From positions 1 to 23,934 of the forward strand of contig CAYZTB010000044.1 of NCBI GenBank assembly GCA_964481195.1: DNA of 23,934 nt. The letters run 5' to 3'. Each line of letters opens with the position of its first letter. Positions within the stretch are counted from its first letter, which is position 1. The notes below the pieces were generated by a model, which ran no database searches, had not been told where the DNA came from, and was given only the letters and a program-made list of their open reading frames with translations. This document shows positions 1 to 9,700 of the stretch, in pieces. Origin of the DNA: Palsa-948 sp964481195 (GTDB lineage Bacteria > Bacteroidota > Bacteroidia > Palsa-948). The translations under genes were made by a program, and so were the position numbers.

Positions 1-2
1 CT

Positions 3-467
3 GAAGAAGATATTCCAGATGATGAGATACCTCCCCCTCAGGAGCAATTACAAGAGGTGCAGGTTGCTGCAGTAACGCAAGAAGGTGATCCAGATGCATT
101 AGTAATTGCAGATACTAAAAATGAGGCTATTGAAGACAATACAATTTATGATTTAGTAGCCATCGAAGAACCTGCTTCATTTCCTGGTGGAGAAGCGGCC
201 ATGTTTAGGTTTCTTCAAAAAAATATTGTGTTTCCTCAAGTAGAAAAAGAAAATGGAATTCAAGGCAAAGTATTTGTTACCTATGTAGTAGATAAAGACG
301 GAAGCATTAACAATGTAGAAATATACAAAGGCCTTAAAGGCGGTCCTGGTTGCGATAAAGAAGCACTACGCGTTGTAAAAATGATGCCTAAATGGTCGCC
401 TGGAAAACAGAATGGAAAATCTGTACGCATGCGATACATTCTTCCAATTTACTTCAAGCTTCAATAG
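3..467 (+). CDS. TonB-like energy transducer, 5' end outside window
   Basis: The reading frame is open from base 3 to the TAG at 465-467, so the gene begins upstream of the window; a GTG at 57 lies inside the gene and is not the start. The visible 154 residues begin with an acidic, proline-rich stretch (PPPQEQ near the edge), as in the periplasm-spanning linker of TonB. The last ~95 residues are a TonB C-terminal domain of the Bacteroidota type: FPGGEAAMFRFL, then KVFVTYVVDKDGSINNVEI, then EALRVVKMMPKWSPGKQ and a final hydrophobic strand. TonB couples the ExbB-ExbD proton channel to outer-membrane TonB-dependent transporters; that role comes from the family. The N-terminal membrane anchor is out of view. 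A second TonB-like gene follows after 243 bases, and ExbB/ExbD genes would be expected upstream of the window. Confidence 0.9.
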   Translation, partial: EEDIPDDEIPPPQEQLQEVQVAAVTQEGDPDALVIADTKNEAIEDNTIYDLVAIEEPASFPGGEAAMFRFLQKNIVFPQVEKENGIQGKVFVTYVVDKDGSINNVEIYKGLKGGPGCDKEALRVVKMMPKWSPGKQNGKSVRMRYILPIYFKLQ

Positions 468-710
468 CCTAAAATAAGCTTTTATATATTCTACGTTTCT
501 GTTATTCATAATTGAATAGCTATTTTGTTTGTTTTCTTTCCACTTACTTACTCATATTACCACTTACTAAATAGTTATGGGAAATCCATAGCAAGGCATC
601 ATATATGTATACAATAAACGTTTTCAATAAAAACTAACAAAAGACTATGAAGAGAAAATACTAAACACTAACCTCTAAAGAAAAACATCTTTAGAATAAC
701 ACTCTTCACA
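468..710. other. intergenic gap between two tonB-like genes
   Basis: These 243 AT-rich bases contain no credible gene. The only local structure noticed is the 9-base direct repeat CCACTTACT at 540-548 and 560-568, spaced 20 bases apart. I found no exact TAnnTTTG promoter box and no clear terminator, so whether the second tonB-like gene has its own promoter stays open. Confidence 0.5.
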
Positions 711-1541
711 ATGAAAAACATAAAAAAATGGATCTTCGATTGGTCGGAAGTAACAAGCGGAGAAAGAAACAAAATTGTTTTTGAAAACTTACATAAAAAG
801 TATGGGGCTTTTGAAATCAGAACTAATTACGACCAAACGCTCTGGAAATCCTTATCAACAATAACATTTCTTTCAATAGCAATATCATCGCTAACAATCT
901 TCAACAGCACTTCAACAAAAATTATTGATATCCCTTTTATTCCAGCTATTCAAATAGACCCACCTCCTTTTGTTTTACAGCCAGAAAAACCTACAACAAC
1001 TACTGCCACCGAAACACCTATTAAAAATATTGATTCCGAAATTTTATATACCCCATTAATAGCAAAAGACACTGTAATAGAAACAGATACTACCACTACA
1101 CTTCTAGCTCAAAATAATTTCCCTGGGAATCTTACTGGAAACACAGGCACTCCTACAAATATTACATCTACAGTAAGCACACCAGGAGGAAATACAAAAA
1201 AAACTCCTAACGATACAGTTCTTGTTGGTGAGTTTGTAGATGAGCCACCAGTATTCCCAGGAGGACCAAACGCCATGTTCAAATTTCTGAAGGATAACAC
1301 TTATTACCCAAGATCAGTAATTGAAATGGGCGGAAATGGAATAGCAGGAGTAACTTTTGTTTTAGACAAAGAAGGAAATGTTATAGAAGTAAGTCTGGTA
1401 AAATCAACTCACTATAGCGCCTTAAATGAGGAGGCGCTTCGCGTGGTTAAAAAAATGCCACAATGGTCGCCCGGAAAACAACATGGAGAGCCTGTAAAAG
1501 TGAGAATGATTTTACCTATCCGGTTTGAATTAAAACAATAA
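711..1541 (+). CDS. TonB-like energy transducer
   Basis: This 276-residue protein has the full TonB layout. A cytoplasmic N-terminus of about 44 residues is followed by one membrane helix (residues ~47-66, SLSTITFLSIAISSLTIF), a proline/threonine-rich periplasmic linker (IDPPPFVLQPEKP, then Thr-rich sequence to ~170) and a C-terminal TonB domain (~174-276) with VFPGGPNAMFKFL, VTFVLDKEGNVIEVS and EALRVVKKMPQWSPGKQ. The C-terminal domain closely resembles that of the preceding gene, so the two are probably duplicates. The expected role is to transmit proton-motive energy from ExbB/ExbD to outer-membrane transporters. ATG 711 is the natural start, since it gives the usual N-terminus ahead of the membrane segment. 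It is the first of four closely spaced genes with a 66-residue membrane protein, a PstS-like protein and a TPR protein. Confidence 0.9.
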   Translation: MKNIKKWIFDWSEVTSGERNKIVFENLHKKYGAFEIRTNYDQTLWKSLSTITFLSIAISSLTIFNSTSTKIIDIPFIPAIQIDPPPFVLQPEKPTTTTATETPIKNIDSEILYTPLIAKDTVIETDTTTTLLAQNNFPGNLTGNTGTPTNITSTVSTPGGNTKKTPNDTVLVGEFVDEPPVFPGGPNAMFKFLKDNTYYPRSVIEMGGNGIAGVTFVLDKEGNVIEVSLVKSTHYSALNEEALRVVKKMPQWSPGKQHGEPVKVRMILPIRFELKQ

Positions 1542-1546
1542 TTTTG
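1539..1546 (+). promoter_or_regulatory. possible -7 box (TAATTTTG)
   Basis: TAATTTTG matches the Bacteroidota -7 consensus TAnnTTTG exactly and overlaps the stop codon of the second tonB-like gene, 23 bases ahead of the next ATG. No TTG element sits 17-23 bases upstream (the nearest is 11 bases away), so it may be a chance match within an operon. Confidence 0.25.
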
Positions 1547-1569
1547 CTTTAGTAAATAAAATTAGCACT

Positions 1570-1770
1570 ATGTCATTCAAACCAGTTCAGATTTTTGGCT
1601 TCATCATGAGCTTTGCCTATGTTTTCTTTGGGATGTTATTCCTTATAACTCCCTTTGCTGATCAGGTGGTTACAGATGCTCAAAACAGAAAAATATTTGG
1701 TGGCGCCTTAGTTGCCTATGGCTTGTTTAGGGTAGGCTATTTCTTAAGGAAACTGATAAAGAAATCATAA
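1570..1770 (+). CDS. small two-helix membrane protein
   Basis: This 66-residue protein has two predicted membrane helices, at about residues 6-28 (VQIFGFIMSFAYVFFGMLFL) and 42-59 (IFGGALVAYGLFRVGYFL), joined by a short polar loop (DQVVTDAQNRK). It ends in a lysine-rich tail (RKLIKKS) that would favour the cytoplasm. I do not recognise a named family. It starts 28 bases after the tonB-like gene and ends 5 bases before the PstS-like gene, which argues for a real, co-transcribed gene. Membrane proteins of this size sometimes sit between TonB-system genes and PstS-like genes in this phylum; any accessory role at the inner membrane is inference. Confidence 0.75.
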   Translation: MSFKPVQIFGFIMSFAYVFFGMLFLITPFADQVVTDAQNRKIFGGALVAYGLFRVGYFLRKLIKKS

Positions 1771-1775
1771 CGAAT

Positions 1776-2738
1776 ATGCAAAAAGCGAAAAGTAAAAAAA
1801 TAGTTAATGGTATTGCATCTTCAATATTAATGCTGCCGTTACTATTCCTCTATTTTTCATGTAATAATTCTTTAACAACTCCCACCCAAGGCGAAGTAAA
1901 TATTCATGTAGATGAATCCTTCCGTCCTTTAATTGACGCTGAGATTGATGTTTTTGAAGACCTCTATAAAAATGCTAAGCTTGTTCCTATTTATAAGCCT
2001 GAAGGCGATGTAATTGCCGATTTCATGAATGACACCTGCCGGATAATTATCATGGCCAGAGATTTAAATCAAAAAGAAAAAGATTTTTTTACAAGCAAAA
2101 AACTTTCTCCTATATCTACCAAAATTGGAGTTGATGCATTAGCCTTTATCACACACAAAGAAAATCCAGTTTCCAACCTTACTTTCAACGAGTTAAAAAG
2201 AGTTTTCTCAGGTTCTGTTACGAGTTGGAATACGTTGTCATCAACAAACAAAGGAAATACGTTCCATGATACCTCCATTTACATTGTATTTGACAATGAT
2301 AAATCATCAAATGTTAGATTGGTAAAAGACAAAATTTTGAATGGCGCTGAGTTTCCAAAAAATTGCTTTGCATTGAATACCAATTCCGAAGTAATTGATT
2401 ACGTTAGTAAAAATAAAAACGCACTTGGAATTATTGGCGTAAATTGGATTAGCGATAAGGAAGATACGCTTACAACAAGTTTTCTGAGTCAAATAAATGT
2501 GCTTGGCATTTCATCCGAAGAAAATCCGGGAGAATTTTTTAAACCCTATCAAGCATATATTTACAGCAATGAGTATCCTCTTTGCAGAAATATGCATATT
2601 ATTAACGGAGAGGGCAGATCTGGACTTGGCACGGGTTTTGCAGCTTTTATTGCTGGAGATAAGGGACAATTAATAATTTTGAAGGCTGGAATGGTTCCTG
2701 CTACTCAGCCGGTAAGAATGGTAACAATCACAAAATAA
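1776..2738 (+). CDS. PstS-like phosphate-binding lipoprotein
   Basis: This 320-residue protein has a hydrophobic signal segment ending in a lipobox (LYFSC, lipidated Cys29), so it should be membrane-anchored and face the periplasm. The mature part resembles the PstS class of periplasmic binding proteins. The clearest stretch is about residues 117-155, where KIGVDALAFITHKENPVSNL is followed by FNELKRVFSGSVTSWN, which matches the hinge and ligand-binding layout of PstS. The family binds phosphate for ABC import. No pstC, pstA or pstB gene is adjacent. The neighbours are TonB-like and TPR proteins, so it may instead sense or deliver a ligand within an envelope machine; that is inference. It is 5 bases downstream of the small membrane protein and is probably co-transcribed with it. 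Confidence 0.85.
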   Translation: MQKAKSKKIVNGIASSILMLPLLFLYFSCNNSLTTPTQGEVNIHVDESFRPLIDAEIDVFEDLYKNAKLVPIYKPEGDVIADFMNDTCRIIIMARDLNQKEKDFFTSKKLSPISTKIGVDALAFITHKENPVSNLTFNELKRVFSGSVTSWNTLSSTNKGNTFHDTSIYIVFDNDKSSNVRLVKDKILNGAEFPKNCFALNTNSEVIDYVSKNKNALGIIGVNWISDKEDTLTTSFLSQINVLGISSEENPGEFFKPYQAYIYSNEYPLCRNMHIINGEGRSGLGTGFAAFIAGDKGQLIILKAGMVPATQPVRMVTITK

Positions 2739-2793
2739 AAAACGCCCTCATTCATCCATCAACGGAATGAATGTAGGCATGAAAATTTTAATT

Positions 2794-4485
2794 ATGAAAA
2801 AATATTCGACTTGCGCAGTAATAATAATAAGTTTAATAGCCTTTTGTTTTCCAGTAGGAAATTCAGGCAATGTATATGCACAATCTTTAAACGATGCAAT
2901 TAAGCTTACCGAAAGTGAGCAGTTTGAAAAAGCTTCGGACGCATTGGTTAAGCTCATTCAAAGTGGACCTACCCAAGGTGATTACTATTTTTATTTAGGA
3001 GAAAATTATTTTAAAGAAGAGATTATTGACTCTACTTTTAAGGCAATAGATTTGGATTCTGCTAAAGCTTGCTACGCTATGGGTATGAAAAAAAATCCGG
3101 GTAACCCATTAAACTATGTTGGAATGGGAAAAGCGTATTGGTACGAAGGAAATCAGGCTGAAGCCAAAAAATTATTTTACGATGCAGTTCAAATAATCTC
3201 TCCTCAAAACAAATCAGGCTCCTTTACTAGCAAAGACAAAGCAACCGTTTATTATAAAATTGCTGAATGTTATACGAAAGCAAAAAATAAAGATCTTCCG
3301 GGTGCTACCAACATGCTTAATAAAGCATTAAAAGAAGACCCTAACAATACAGATGTATTAATTTTATTAGGAGATGTGATGTTGGAAGAAAATCCAGGAG
3401 AAGCTTCTAAGGCAATTACGATGTACAAAAAGGCATATGACTTGGATAAAAAATCTGCCAAAGCACTATTGCGCATTGGTCAGCTATATAATCGCGCACG
3501 CAACTTAACCGAAGCAGTAAATAACTATGACGAAGCCATAAAAGTTAGTCCAAGTTTCGCCCCTGCATACCGTGAAAAAGCAGAAGCTTTTTACCGTGGA
3601 AAGCAATACGAAACAGCAATTTTGAATTATAAAAAATATTTAGAGTTAAACAGCGGAAGTATCAGCGCTCGGGTTCGTTACGCTTCCTTTTTATTCTTAA
3701 GTAAAAAATACCAGGAATCTATTTCTGAGATTTTAGATATTCAAAAAACAAATGCTTCCATCCCTTTCTTATACCGACTACTTGCCTACTCCTATTATGA
3801 ATTAGATAAGCATGCCGAAGGACTTGCTGCTATAGAAACATTCTTCTCGAAAGCATCGGAAAAAAAGATTTTAGGATCGGACTACGCCTATTTTGGAAAG
3901 CTATTATCTAAAGCTGGGAATGATTCTTTAGCGATAGAAAAGTTAAAATTAGCTATCTCAAAAGACACTTCCAATGTTGAGCTTTTAGGCGAGGTAGGAA
4001 ACAGTTTTTTAAAGGCAAAAAAATACCCGGAAGCCATTGACGCATACAACAAAAAAATTGCCAGCAACATTGGGGTGGGCGCAAATGATTATTACAATTT
4101 AGGTCGTAGTTACTATTACAGCTCTCAATTTGGTAAAGCTGATACTGCTTTTATGCAAATCATAGTTTTACAACCAGATATCCCTACCGGTTACCTATGG
4201 AGAGGAAAGGCAAATGAACAAATGGATGCCGACATGAAAAAAGGTTTAGCAAAGCCACACTATGAAGAATTTCTTTCAAGAATAAAACCAGAAGAGGTTG
4301 AACGAAACAAACGGTACATAATACCTGCTTATGAATACATTGGCTATTACTTTATGCTTCAAAAAGACTATGGCAATGCTAAGTGCTATTACCAAAAATT
4401 ACAAGGGCTGGAGCCAGATAATAAAAAAGCAAAGGCTGCACTTGGCGAAGCCAATGTTTCGAAAGCTGCTTGTAGTCAGCAATAA
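2794..4485 (+). CDS. secreted tetratricopeptide-repeat protein
   Basis: The frame is open from ATG 2767, but ATG 2794 gives a textbook signal peptide (MKK, hydrophobic core VIIISLIAFCF, cleavage near VYAQ-S), so I prefer it; the product is then about 563 residues. The mature protein is helical with many TPR units of about 34 residues. Examples are DYYFYLGENYFKEE, NPLNYVGMGKAYWYEGNQAE, KALLRIGQLYNRARNLTEAV, APAYREKAEAFYRGKQYETA, NDYYNLGRSYYYSSQFGKAD and IPAYEYIGYYFMLQKDYGNA. TPR arrays are protein-binding scaffolds; here one would act in the periplasm. It is the last gene of the tonB-pstS-like cluster, 55 bases (from the preferred start) after the PstS-like gene. It ends at the convergent terminator shared with the potassium transporter gene. 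The specific partner is unknown. Confidence 0.88.
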   Translation: MKKYSTCAVIIISLIAFCFPVGNSGNVYAQSLNDAIKLTESEQFEKASDALVKLIQSGPTQGDYYFYLGENYFKEEIIDSTFKAIDLDSAKACYAMGMKKNPGNPLNYVGMGKAYWYEGNQAEAKKLFYDAVQIISPQNKSGSFTSKDKATVYYKIAECYTKAKNKDLPGATNMLNKALKEDPNNTDVLILLGDVMLEENPGEASKAITMYKKAYDLDKKSAKALLRIGQLYNRARNLTEAVNNYDEAIKVSPSFAPAYREKAEAFYRGKQYETAILNYKKYLELNSGSISARVRYASFLFLSKKYQESISEILDIQKTNASIPFLYRLLAYSYYELDKHAEGLAAIETFFSKASEKKILGSDYAYFGKLLSKAGNDSLAIEKLKLAISKDTSNVELLGEVGNSFLKAKKYPEAIDAYNKKIASNIGVGANDYYNLGRSYYYSSQFGKADTAFMQIIVLQPDIPTGYLWRGKANEQMDADMKKGLAKPHYEEFLSRIKPEEVERNKRYIIPAYEYIGYYFMLQKDYGNAKCYYQKLQGLEPDNKKAKAALGEANVSKAACSQQ

Positions 4486-4498
4486 TATTTTTGAGAGA

Positions 4499-4541
4499 GA
4501 ATTAATTAATAGGTCAGCTACACTGACTAGTTAATTAATTC
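4499..4541. terminator. bidirectional terminator shared by convergent genes
   Basis: An 11-base stem GAATTAATTAA (4499-4509) pairs with 4531-4541. A 3x3 internal loop (TAG/TAG) follows, then a second stem GTCAG/CTGAC (4513-4517 with 4523-4527) closing the loop CTACA. TTTTT follows on the + strand. On the - strand the TAA stop codon of the potassium transporter (4531-4533) lies within the stem. Confidence 0.7.
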
Positions 4542-6477
4542 TTTTTAAAGGAACATTCTTTACCCTGGAAATAACCAAGGGCACTTTTTCTAAAGTTACG
4601 TTATCCATGTCTAAGCCAAAAGATTTTTCGTCAGACAAACTTAAGTGTTTTAGTAAAAAATATCCGTCCAAAATAATTTTTTCATAAAAAGGAAGTTCGT
4701 TTTCATAAGAAAGAAACTTTTCTAAAATTACAAAGCTGAAATCTCCTATCGCATCATTCTTTTTTGATGTATAACGACTTGTTACATCTACTTCTTTAGA
4801 TTCTAAAAGGTCGTGTACCACCTTTTCAAACATTAAATTAATGCGAGGAGCAACTCTAAATCCTAAACGGAAATCAATTCTAATCACATCTTCCTTAGCA
4901 AGGATGCTAACTTTGTAATCCATTCGATAGGGTTCATTTACAACATCTACGTGAACCAACCAGTAAATATCAGCTCTCTTAGGGTGATTTTCTAAAATTG
5001 ATTCAACCACAGCTGCTTCAATTTCCTTTGGATCATTAGCGCTGGTTAAATAAACTAAATGTGTAGCATATTTTGGCACGCTCGTATCAGTACTTAAATC
5101 AATCATAGCTGGAATGTATTTATCTAGCTTAACAAATTCTAAATACCGGTTTCTGATTTTGCGAGCCTGAAACCAAGTCCACATAATTGCTACTAAGATT
5201 GAACCAATTAAAAAACTTACCCATCCACCATGGATAAATTTACTGAGATTAGCAATTAAAAAAGTGTATTCAATAATAGAATAGAATAAAAAGAACAGAA
5301 CAATTAGCACTATATTATATCTTTTTATAAATAAGTAAAATGAAAGTAATATGGTTGTCATTATCATATCAAGATTAATGGTTAACCCATAAGCCGCTTC
5401 CATGTTTGCTGATTCTCTGAAATATAAAACAACGCCTATACATCCAACATAAAGCATCCAATTTACAGACGGAATATACATTTGACCTTCCAAATCAGTA
5501 GGATGTACAATTCTAACTTTGGGCCAGAAGTTTAATCGAATAGCTTCGTTAATAATTGTAAATGAACCGGTTATAAGTGCCTGACTCGCAACTACAGTTG
5601 CTGCCGTTGCGATAATAATGCCTGGCAATAAAAACCATTGAGGCATAATTGAAAAGAACGGGTTTGTATCGCCTAGCAACTCGCCTTGATGATTTAGTAG
5701 CCATGCGCCTTGACCAAAATAATTCAAGAGCAACATTATTTTTACCATGGACCAGGAAATACGAATGTTGCTTTTCCCACAATGTCCCATGTCTGAATAC
5801 ATTCCTTCCGCTCCTGTAGTGCACAAGAAAACAGCACCCAGCACCCAAAAACCACTTGGGTATTCAGCTAATAAATGATAGGCATAATAGGGATTTAAAG
5901 CTTTTAGGATTTCGTAATTCTCGCTAATTGAAATAAAGCCCAATATTCCTAGCATTGAAAACCAGATGAGCATAACGGGTCCAAAAAACTTACCTACTAT
6001 TCCAGTTCCAAATTGTTGAATTGCAAAAAGTGCTGTGAGAATAATAATGACAATAGGTATCGTGTTAATCTCGGAACTAATATTTCGTAGTCCTTCAACA
6101 GCTGAAGAAACAGAAATAGCAGGAGTTAGTATTCCATCAGCAATTAAAGCACTTCCACCAACCATGGCAGGAATAATCAGCCAGTATATTTTAGTTTTTT
6201 TAACAAGCGTATATAACGCAAAAATTCCTCCTTCACCCCGGTTATCGGCACGCAAAGTAAGAAATACGTATTTTATTGTGGAGACAAGAGTAAGTGTCCA
6301 GAAAACACAAGAAACACCTCCTAAAACAAGTTCTGAGTTTATAAAATTAGATTCTCCTATTATTGCTTTTAAAACATAAAGCGGGGATGTTCCTATATCT
6401 CCGAAAATAATTCCTAGTGTAACTAGAAGTCCTGCCCCCGAAACTGCTGGAACGTGATGATTCCTACTTGTAGACAC
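4531..6477 (-). CDS. kup: Kup-family potassium uptake transporter
   Basis: This 648-residue protein fits the KUP/HAK/KT family in length (about 620-670) and motifs. Residues ~21-36 carry GIIFGDIGTSPLYVL, the hallmark of the first membrane helix, and residues ~75-89 carry LRADNRGEGGIFALY. About 12 hydrophobic segments occupy the first ~430 residues, followed by a soluble C-terminal domain of about 210 residues. The family imports K+ at the inner membrane, probably with H+. The start codon is GTG (6475-6477); no ATG lies in frame upstream before a TAG at 6514-6516, so GTG is the best choice. The gene stands alone, divergent from the first giant surface-protein gene and convergent with the TPR gene. 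No riboswitch was recognised in its leader. Confidence 0.95.
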   Translation of the reverse strand: MSTSRNHHVPAVSGAGLLVTLGIIFGDIGTSPLYVLKAIIGESNFINSELVLGGVSCVFWTLTLVSTIKYVFLTLRADNRGEGGIFALYTLVKKTKIYWLIIPAMVGGSALIADGILTPAISVSSAVEGLRNISSEINTIPIVIIILTALFAIQQFGTGIVGKFFGPVMLIWFSMLGILGFISISENYEILKALNPYYAYHLLAEYPSGFWVLGAVFLCTTGAEGMYSDMGHCGKSNIRISWSMVKIMLLLNYFGQGAWLLNHQGELLGDTNPFFSIMPQWFLLPGIIIATAATVVASQALITGSFTIINEAIRLNFWPKVRIVHPTDLEGQMYIPSVNWMLYVGCIGVVLYFRESANMEAAYGLTINLDMIMTTILLSFYLFIKRYNIVLIVLFFLFYSIIEYTFLIANLSKFIHGGWVSFLIGSILVAIMWTWFQARKIRNRYLEFVKLDKYIPAMIDLSTDTSVPKYATHLVYLTSANDPKEIEAAVVESILENHPKRADIYWLVHVDVVNEPYRMDYKVSILAKEDVIRIDFRLGFRVAPRINLMFEKVVHDLLESKEVDVTSRYTSKKNDAIGDFSFVILEKFLSYENELPFYEKIILDGYFLLKHLSLSDEKSFGLDMDNVTLEKVPLVISRVKNVPLKRIN

Positions 6478-6606
6478 AAATCTTTTTCTTAAAGCTAATT
6501 TTGAAAAGTAAAACTACAAAATAACCAATCAGAAGTGGTAATTTTCGATATTTTGTTATAAATAGGTTAAAAATCAATGCAATACTATAATTTGAGGATT
6601 TTTGAC

Positions 6607-6614
6607 TACTTTTG
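6607..6614 (+). promoter_or_regulatory. candidate -7 box (TACTTTTG)
   Basis: TACTTTTG fits the Bacteroidota -7 consensus TAnnTTTG and has the same sequence as the box ahead of the paralogous downstream gene. The upstream TTG is only 12 bases away (6592-6594) rather than the usual 17-23, so the promoter is incomplete or weak. It would give a leader of roughly 85 bases for the 1412-residue protein gene. Confidence 0.4.
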
Positions 6615-6705
6615 AGATTGTTTATGCAACCTTTTAAAGTCTGCATGCGTCTATAATAATAACCAACGTAAAAAGAATCAATTTACACAAGAAAAAAGCT
6701 ATACT

Positions 6706-9700
6706 ATGAATAAATTATCTCTACTTAAAAACCTCTTTATCGCGCTTGCATTTGCACCAATTTCGTCATTTGCCGATACCCCTAAAGTTGTTTTCGAAGC
6801 AAATAAAAATCAACTTCCACAGCAAGTAAAATTTAAAGCTGATATAGGTGGAGGTGCTCTATTTTTAGAGAGTAATACTTTCACCTATGTTCTAAAAGAA
6901 AATATTAATTGGCATAGAGACCACCGTAATGAATCTGGCGGACCCGTTACCCAGAAACAACATGCCTATAAAGTTCACTTTGAAAATAGCAATCCTAATG
7001 TAGAAGTTTTTGGTAATAATAAATACTCTTGGCATCGCAACTATTACATCGGCAACGATGAATCCAAGTGGGCATCAAATGTACCCGTGTTTGCTCAGGT
7101 GTATTACCAAGATTTATATTCCAACATAGATATTAAATATTACAATAAAGATGTCAATTTGAAATACGATATTATTGTTCGTCCAGGTGGAAATACAAAA
7201 CAAATAAAATTGAATTATGAAGGTACGGATGGCATGAAGATTGAAAATGGACATCTATTTATAAAAACATCTATTTATGACATTCTAGAACAAAAGCCTT
7301 ATGCTTATCAATTAATAAATGGCGTTGAAAAACAAATTTCTTGTTCTTATGTTCTTAAAAACAAAAATGTTTCTTTTGAGGTTGGGGAGTATGACAAAAC
7401 GCTTCCATTAATTATTGACCCAACACTTATTGCTGCTACTTATTCTGGATCTACAGCGGACAACTGGGGATTTACTGCAACATATGATGATGCACAAAAT
7501 ATTTACATGGGAGGTATTGCTGCTGGAACAGGGTATCCCACTACATTTGGAGCACACGACCAAACCTATAATGGTGGACAATATTCTGCAAATAGCCTTT
7601 GGCCTTTTGATATCTCAATAACAAAATTTAATCCAACAGGAACTTCAATTTTATATTCTACCTATTATGGAGGTATTTTAAACGAGCAACCTCATAGTTT
7701 AGTAGTAAATAGCAATAATGAATTATATGTTGTAGGAAGAACTAACTCTACAAACTTTCCTACTACAGCAGGCGCATATGATCAAACTCAAAATGGAGGA
7801 TATGATATTATTGTTGGAAAATTCAGCAGCACTGGGGCATTACTAGCTTCTACTTTTGTTGGGGGTTCTGCCGATGATTGCGTAAACTATAGCATACTTT
7901 GGTCTGGTGCAGGTTCTTACGGAACAACTAAGTTTAGTTATACGGATGATGGAAGAAGTGAAATTATCATTGATGCAGCAAGTAATGTTTACGTTGCCGC
8001 TTGTACAAAGTCTATCAATTTCCCAACAGCTCCCGTAGGCACCACCTATCAGCAAGTTTTTGGAGGGGTACAAGATGCTGTTGTATTTAAACTAAGCCCC
8101 AACCTAAATGCTCTAACATTCAGCACTTATTTAGGAGGTTCTGGCACGGATGCTGCCTATGGTTTGAAGCTTAACAATTCAGGTGAAGTTTTTGTAACCG
8201 GAGGTACAACCGGAAATTTCCCTACTACCGCAGGCGTTTTACAACCAACTTATAATGGTGGTTTGTGTGATGCATTTATTGCTGTCCTTAATGCTACCGG
8301 GACAGGACTAGTAAGGTCAACTTATCTTGGTACAACCGCCTATGATCAGGCCTATATGATTGAGATTGATGCGAGTGGTGATTTATATGTTTTTGGTCAA
8401 ACGCAAGGAGCGTACCCAACCACAGCTGGAGTTTATAAAAACAATAATAGCGGGCAATTTATCCATAAAGTTACTGGAACATTAACAGCAACTGTCTTCT
8501 CCACAACAATTGGAACTGGCCCTGCAGTTGGAACACCCGCAGTAAATATTTCTCCCACAGCTTTTCTTGTAGATAGTTGTCAGACAATTTACATTGCAGG
8601 ATGGGGAAGAAGCTCTGTATTAAGTGCTAATATGCCTTCACCAAGTACTACAACAGGCTTACCGGTAACGGCAAATGCTCAACAATCAAATACTGATGGT
8701 AAAGACCATTATTTCATGGTACTAGAACCAAATGCTAAAGGTCTGTTTTATGCTACATTTTATGGTGAAGGTGCTTCAAATCCTGATGCCGATCACGTAG
8801 ATGGTGGTACTTGTCGATTTGACAAACGAGGAGTAATTTATCAAGCATGTTGCGCTAGTTGTGGGGGAACACAAGGGTTTCCTACAATGCCAGGAGCCTA
8901 CTCTACAACAAACAATAGTAATCACATTAACTATCCGCTACCTACAAGTCCAAACACCTCTGTATTTAATTGCAATCAAGCAGTAGTAAAAATGGACGTT
9001 TCTGTAAAACCAGTAGCAAAAGCTAACGTGGTTGGCGCTACAACAGGTTGTGCACCTTTTCCAATTCAATTTAATAATACTGGAAGCTCTGCAAGTAATT
9101 TTATTTGGGATTTTGGAGATGGTGGAACTTCAACAGCTCCTTCACCCACTTACACCTATAATTTTGCTGGAACATTTACAATTACACTTTATGCAATTGA
9201 CTCAATTGGTATTTGTGGCTATATAGACACTAGCAGAGTTGTTGTTACAGTTGGTGCTCAACCTACACTTTCTACAAACTCAAACAATATTTTGTGTTCT
9301 GGAGGAGTAGGCACTGCAACTGTTTCTGCTACAGGTGGCATTCCACAACTTACTTATGCATGGACTCCTATCGGTGGTAACTCAAGTGTTGCTACAGGAT
9401 TGACTGCAGGATATTATACTGTAACAGTTACTGACTCTACAGGTTGTGCATCTACAAATACTGTTTTAATTACTGAGCCAAATCCCATAGCTATTGTCGT
9501 CACGACCCAAGGCGCAACCTGTGGGGTCGCAAACGGATCGGCTACAGCTTCCGCTTCTGGAGGCACGCCTTCATTTAGCTATTCTTGGTCTCCGGGAGGT
9601 GGAACTACATCCTCAATTTCTGGATTAGCATCAGGAAATTATACCGTTACTGCAACAGATGGAAACGGGTGTACTAGCTCTCAGACAGCAAACATACCTG

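Noticed and set aside
5549..5848. 99-residue - strand frame inside kup
   Set aside because: It is a shadow frame within a conserved transporter gene, rich in Arg, Cys and Trp with no domain.
6464..6646. 60-residue frame on the - strand upstream of kup
   Set aside because: It overlaps the kup start region and the intergenic promoter area, its composition is random-looking, and it has no recognisable motif.
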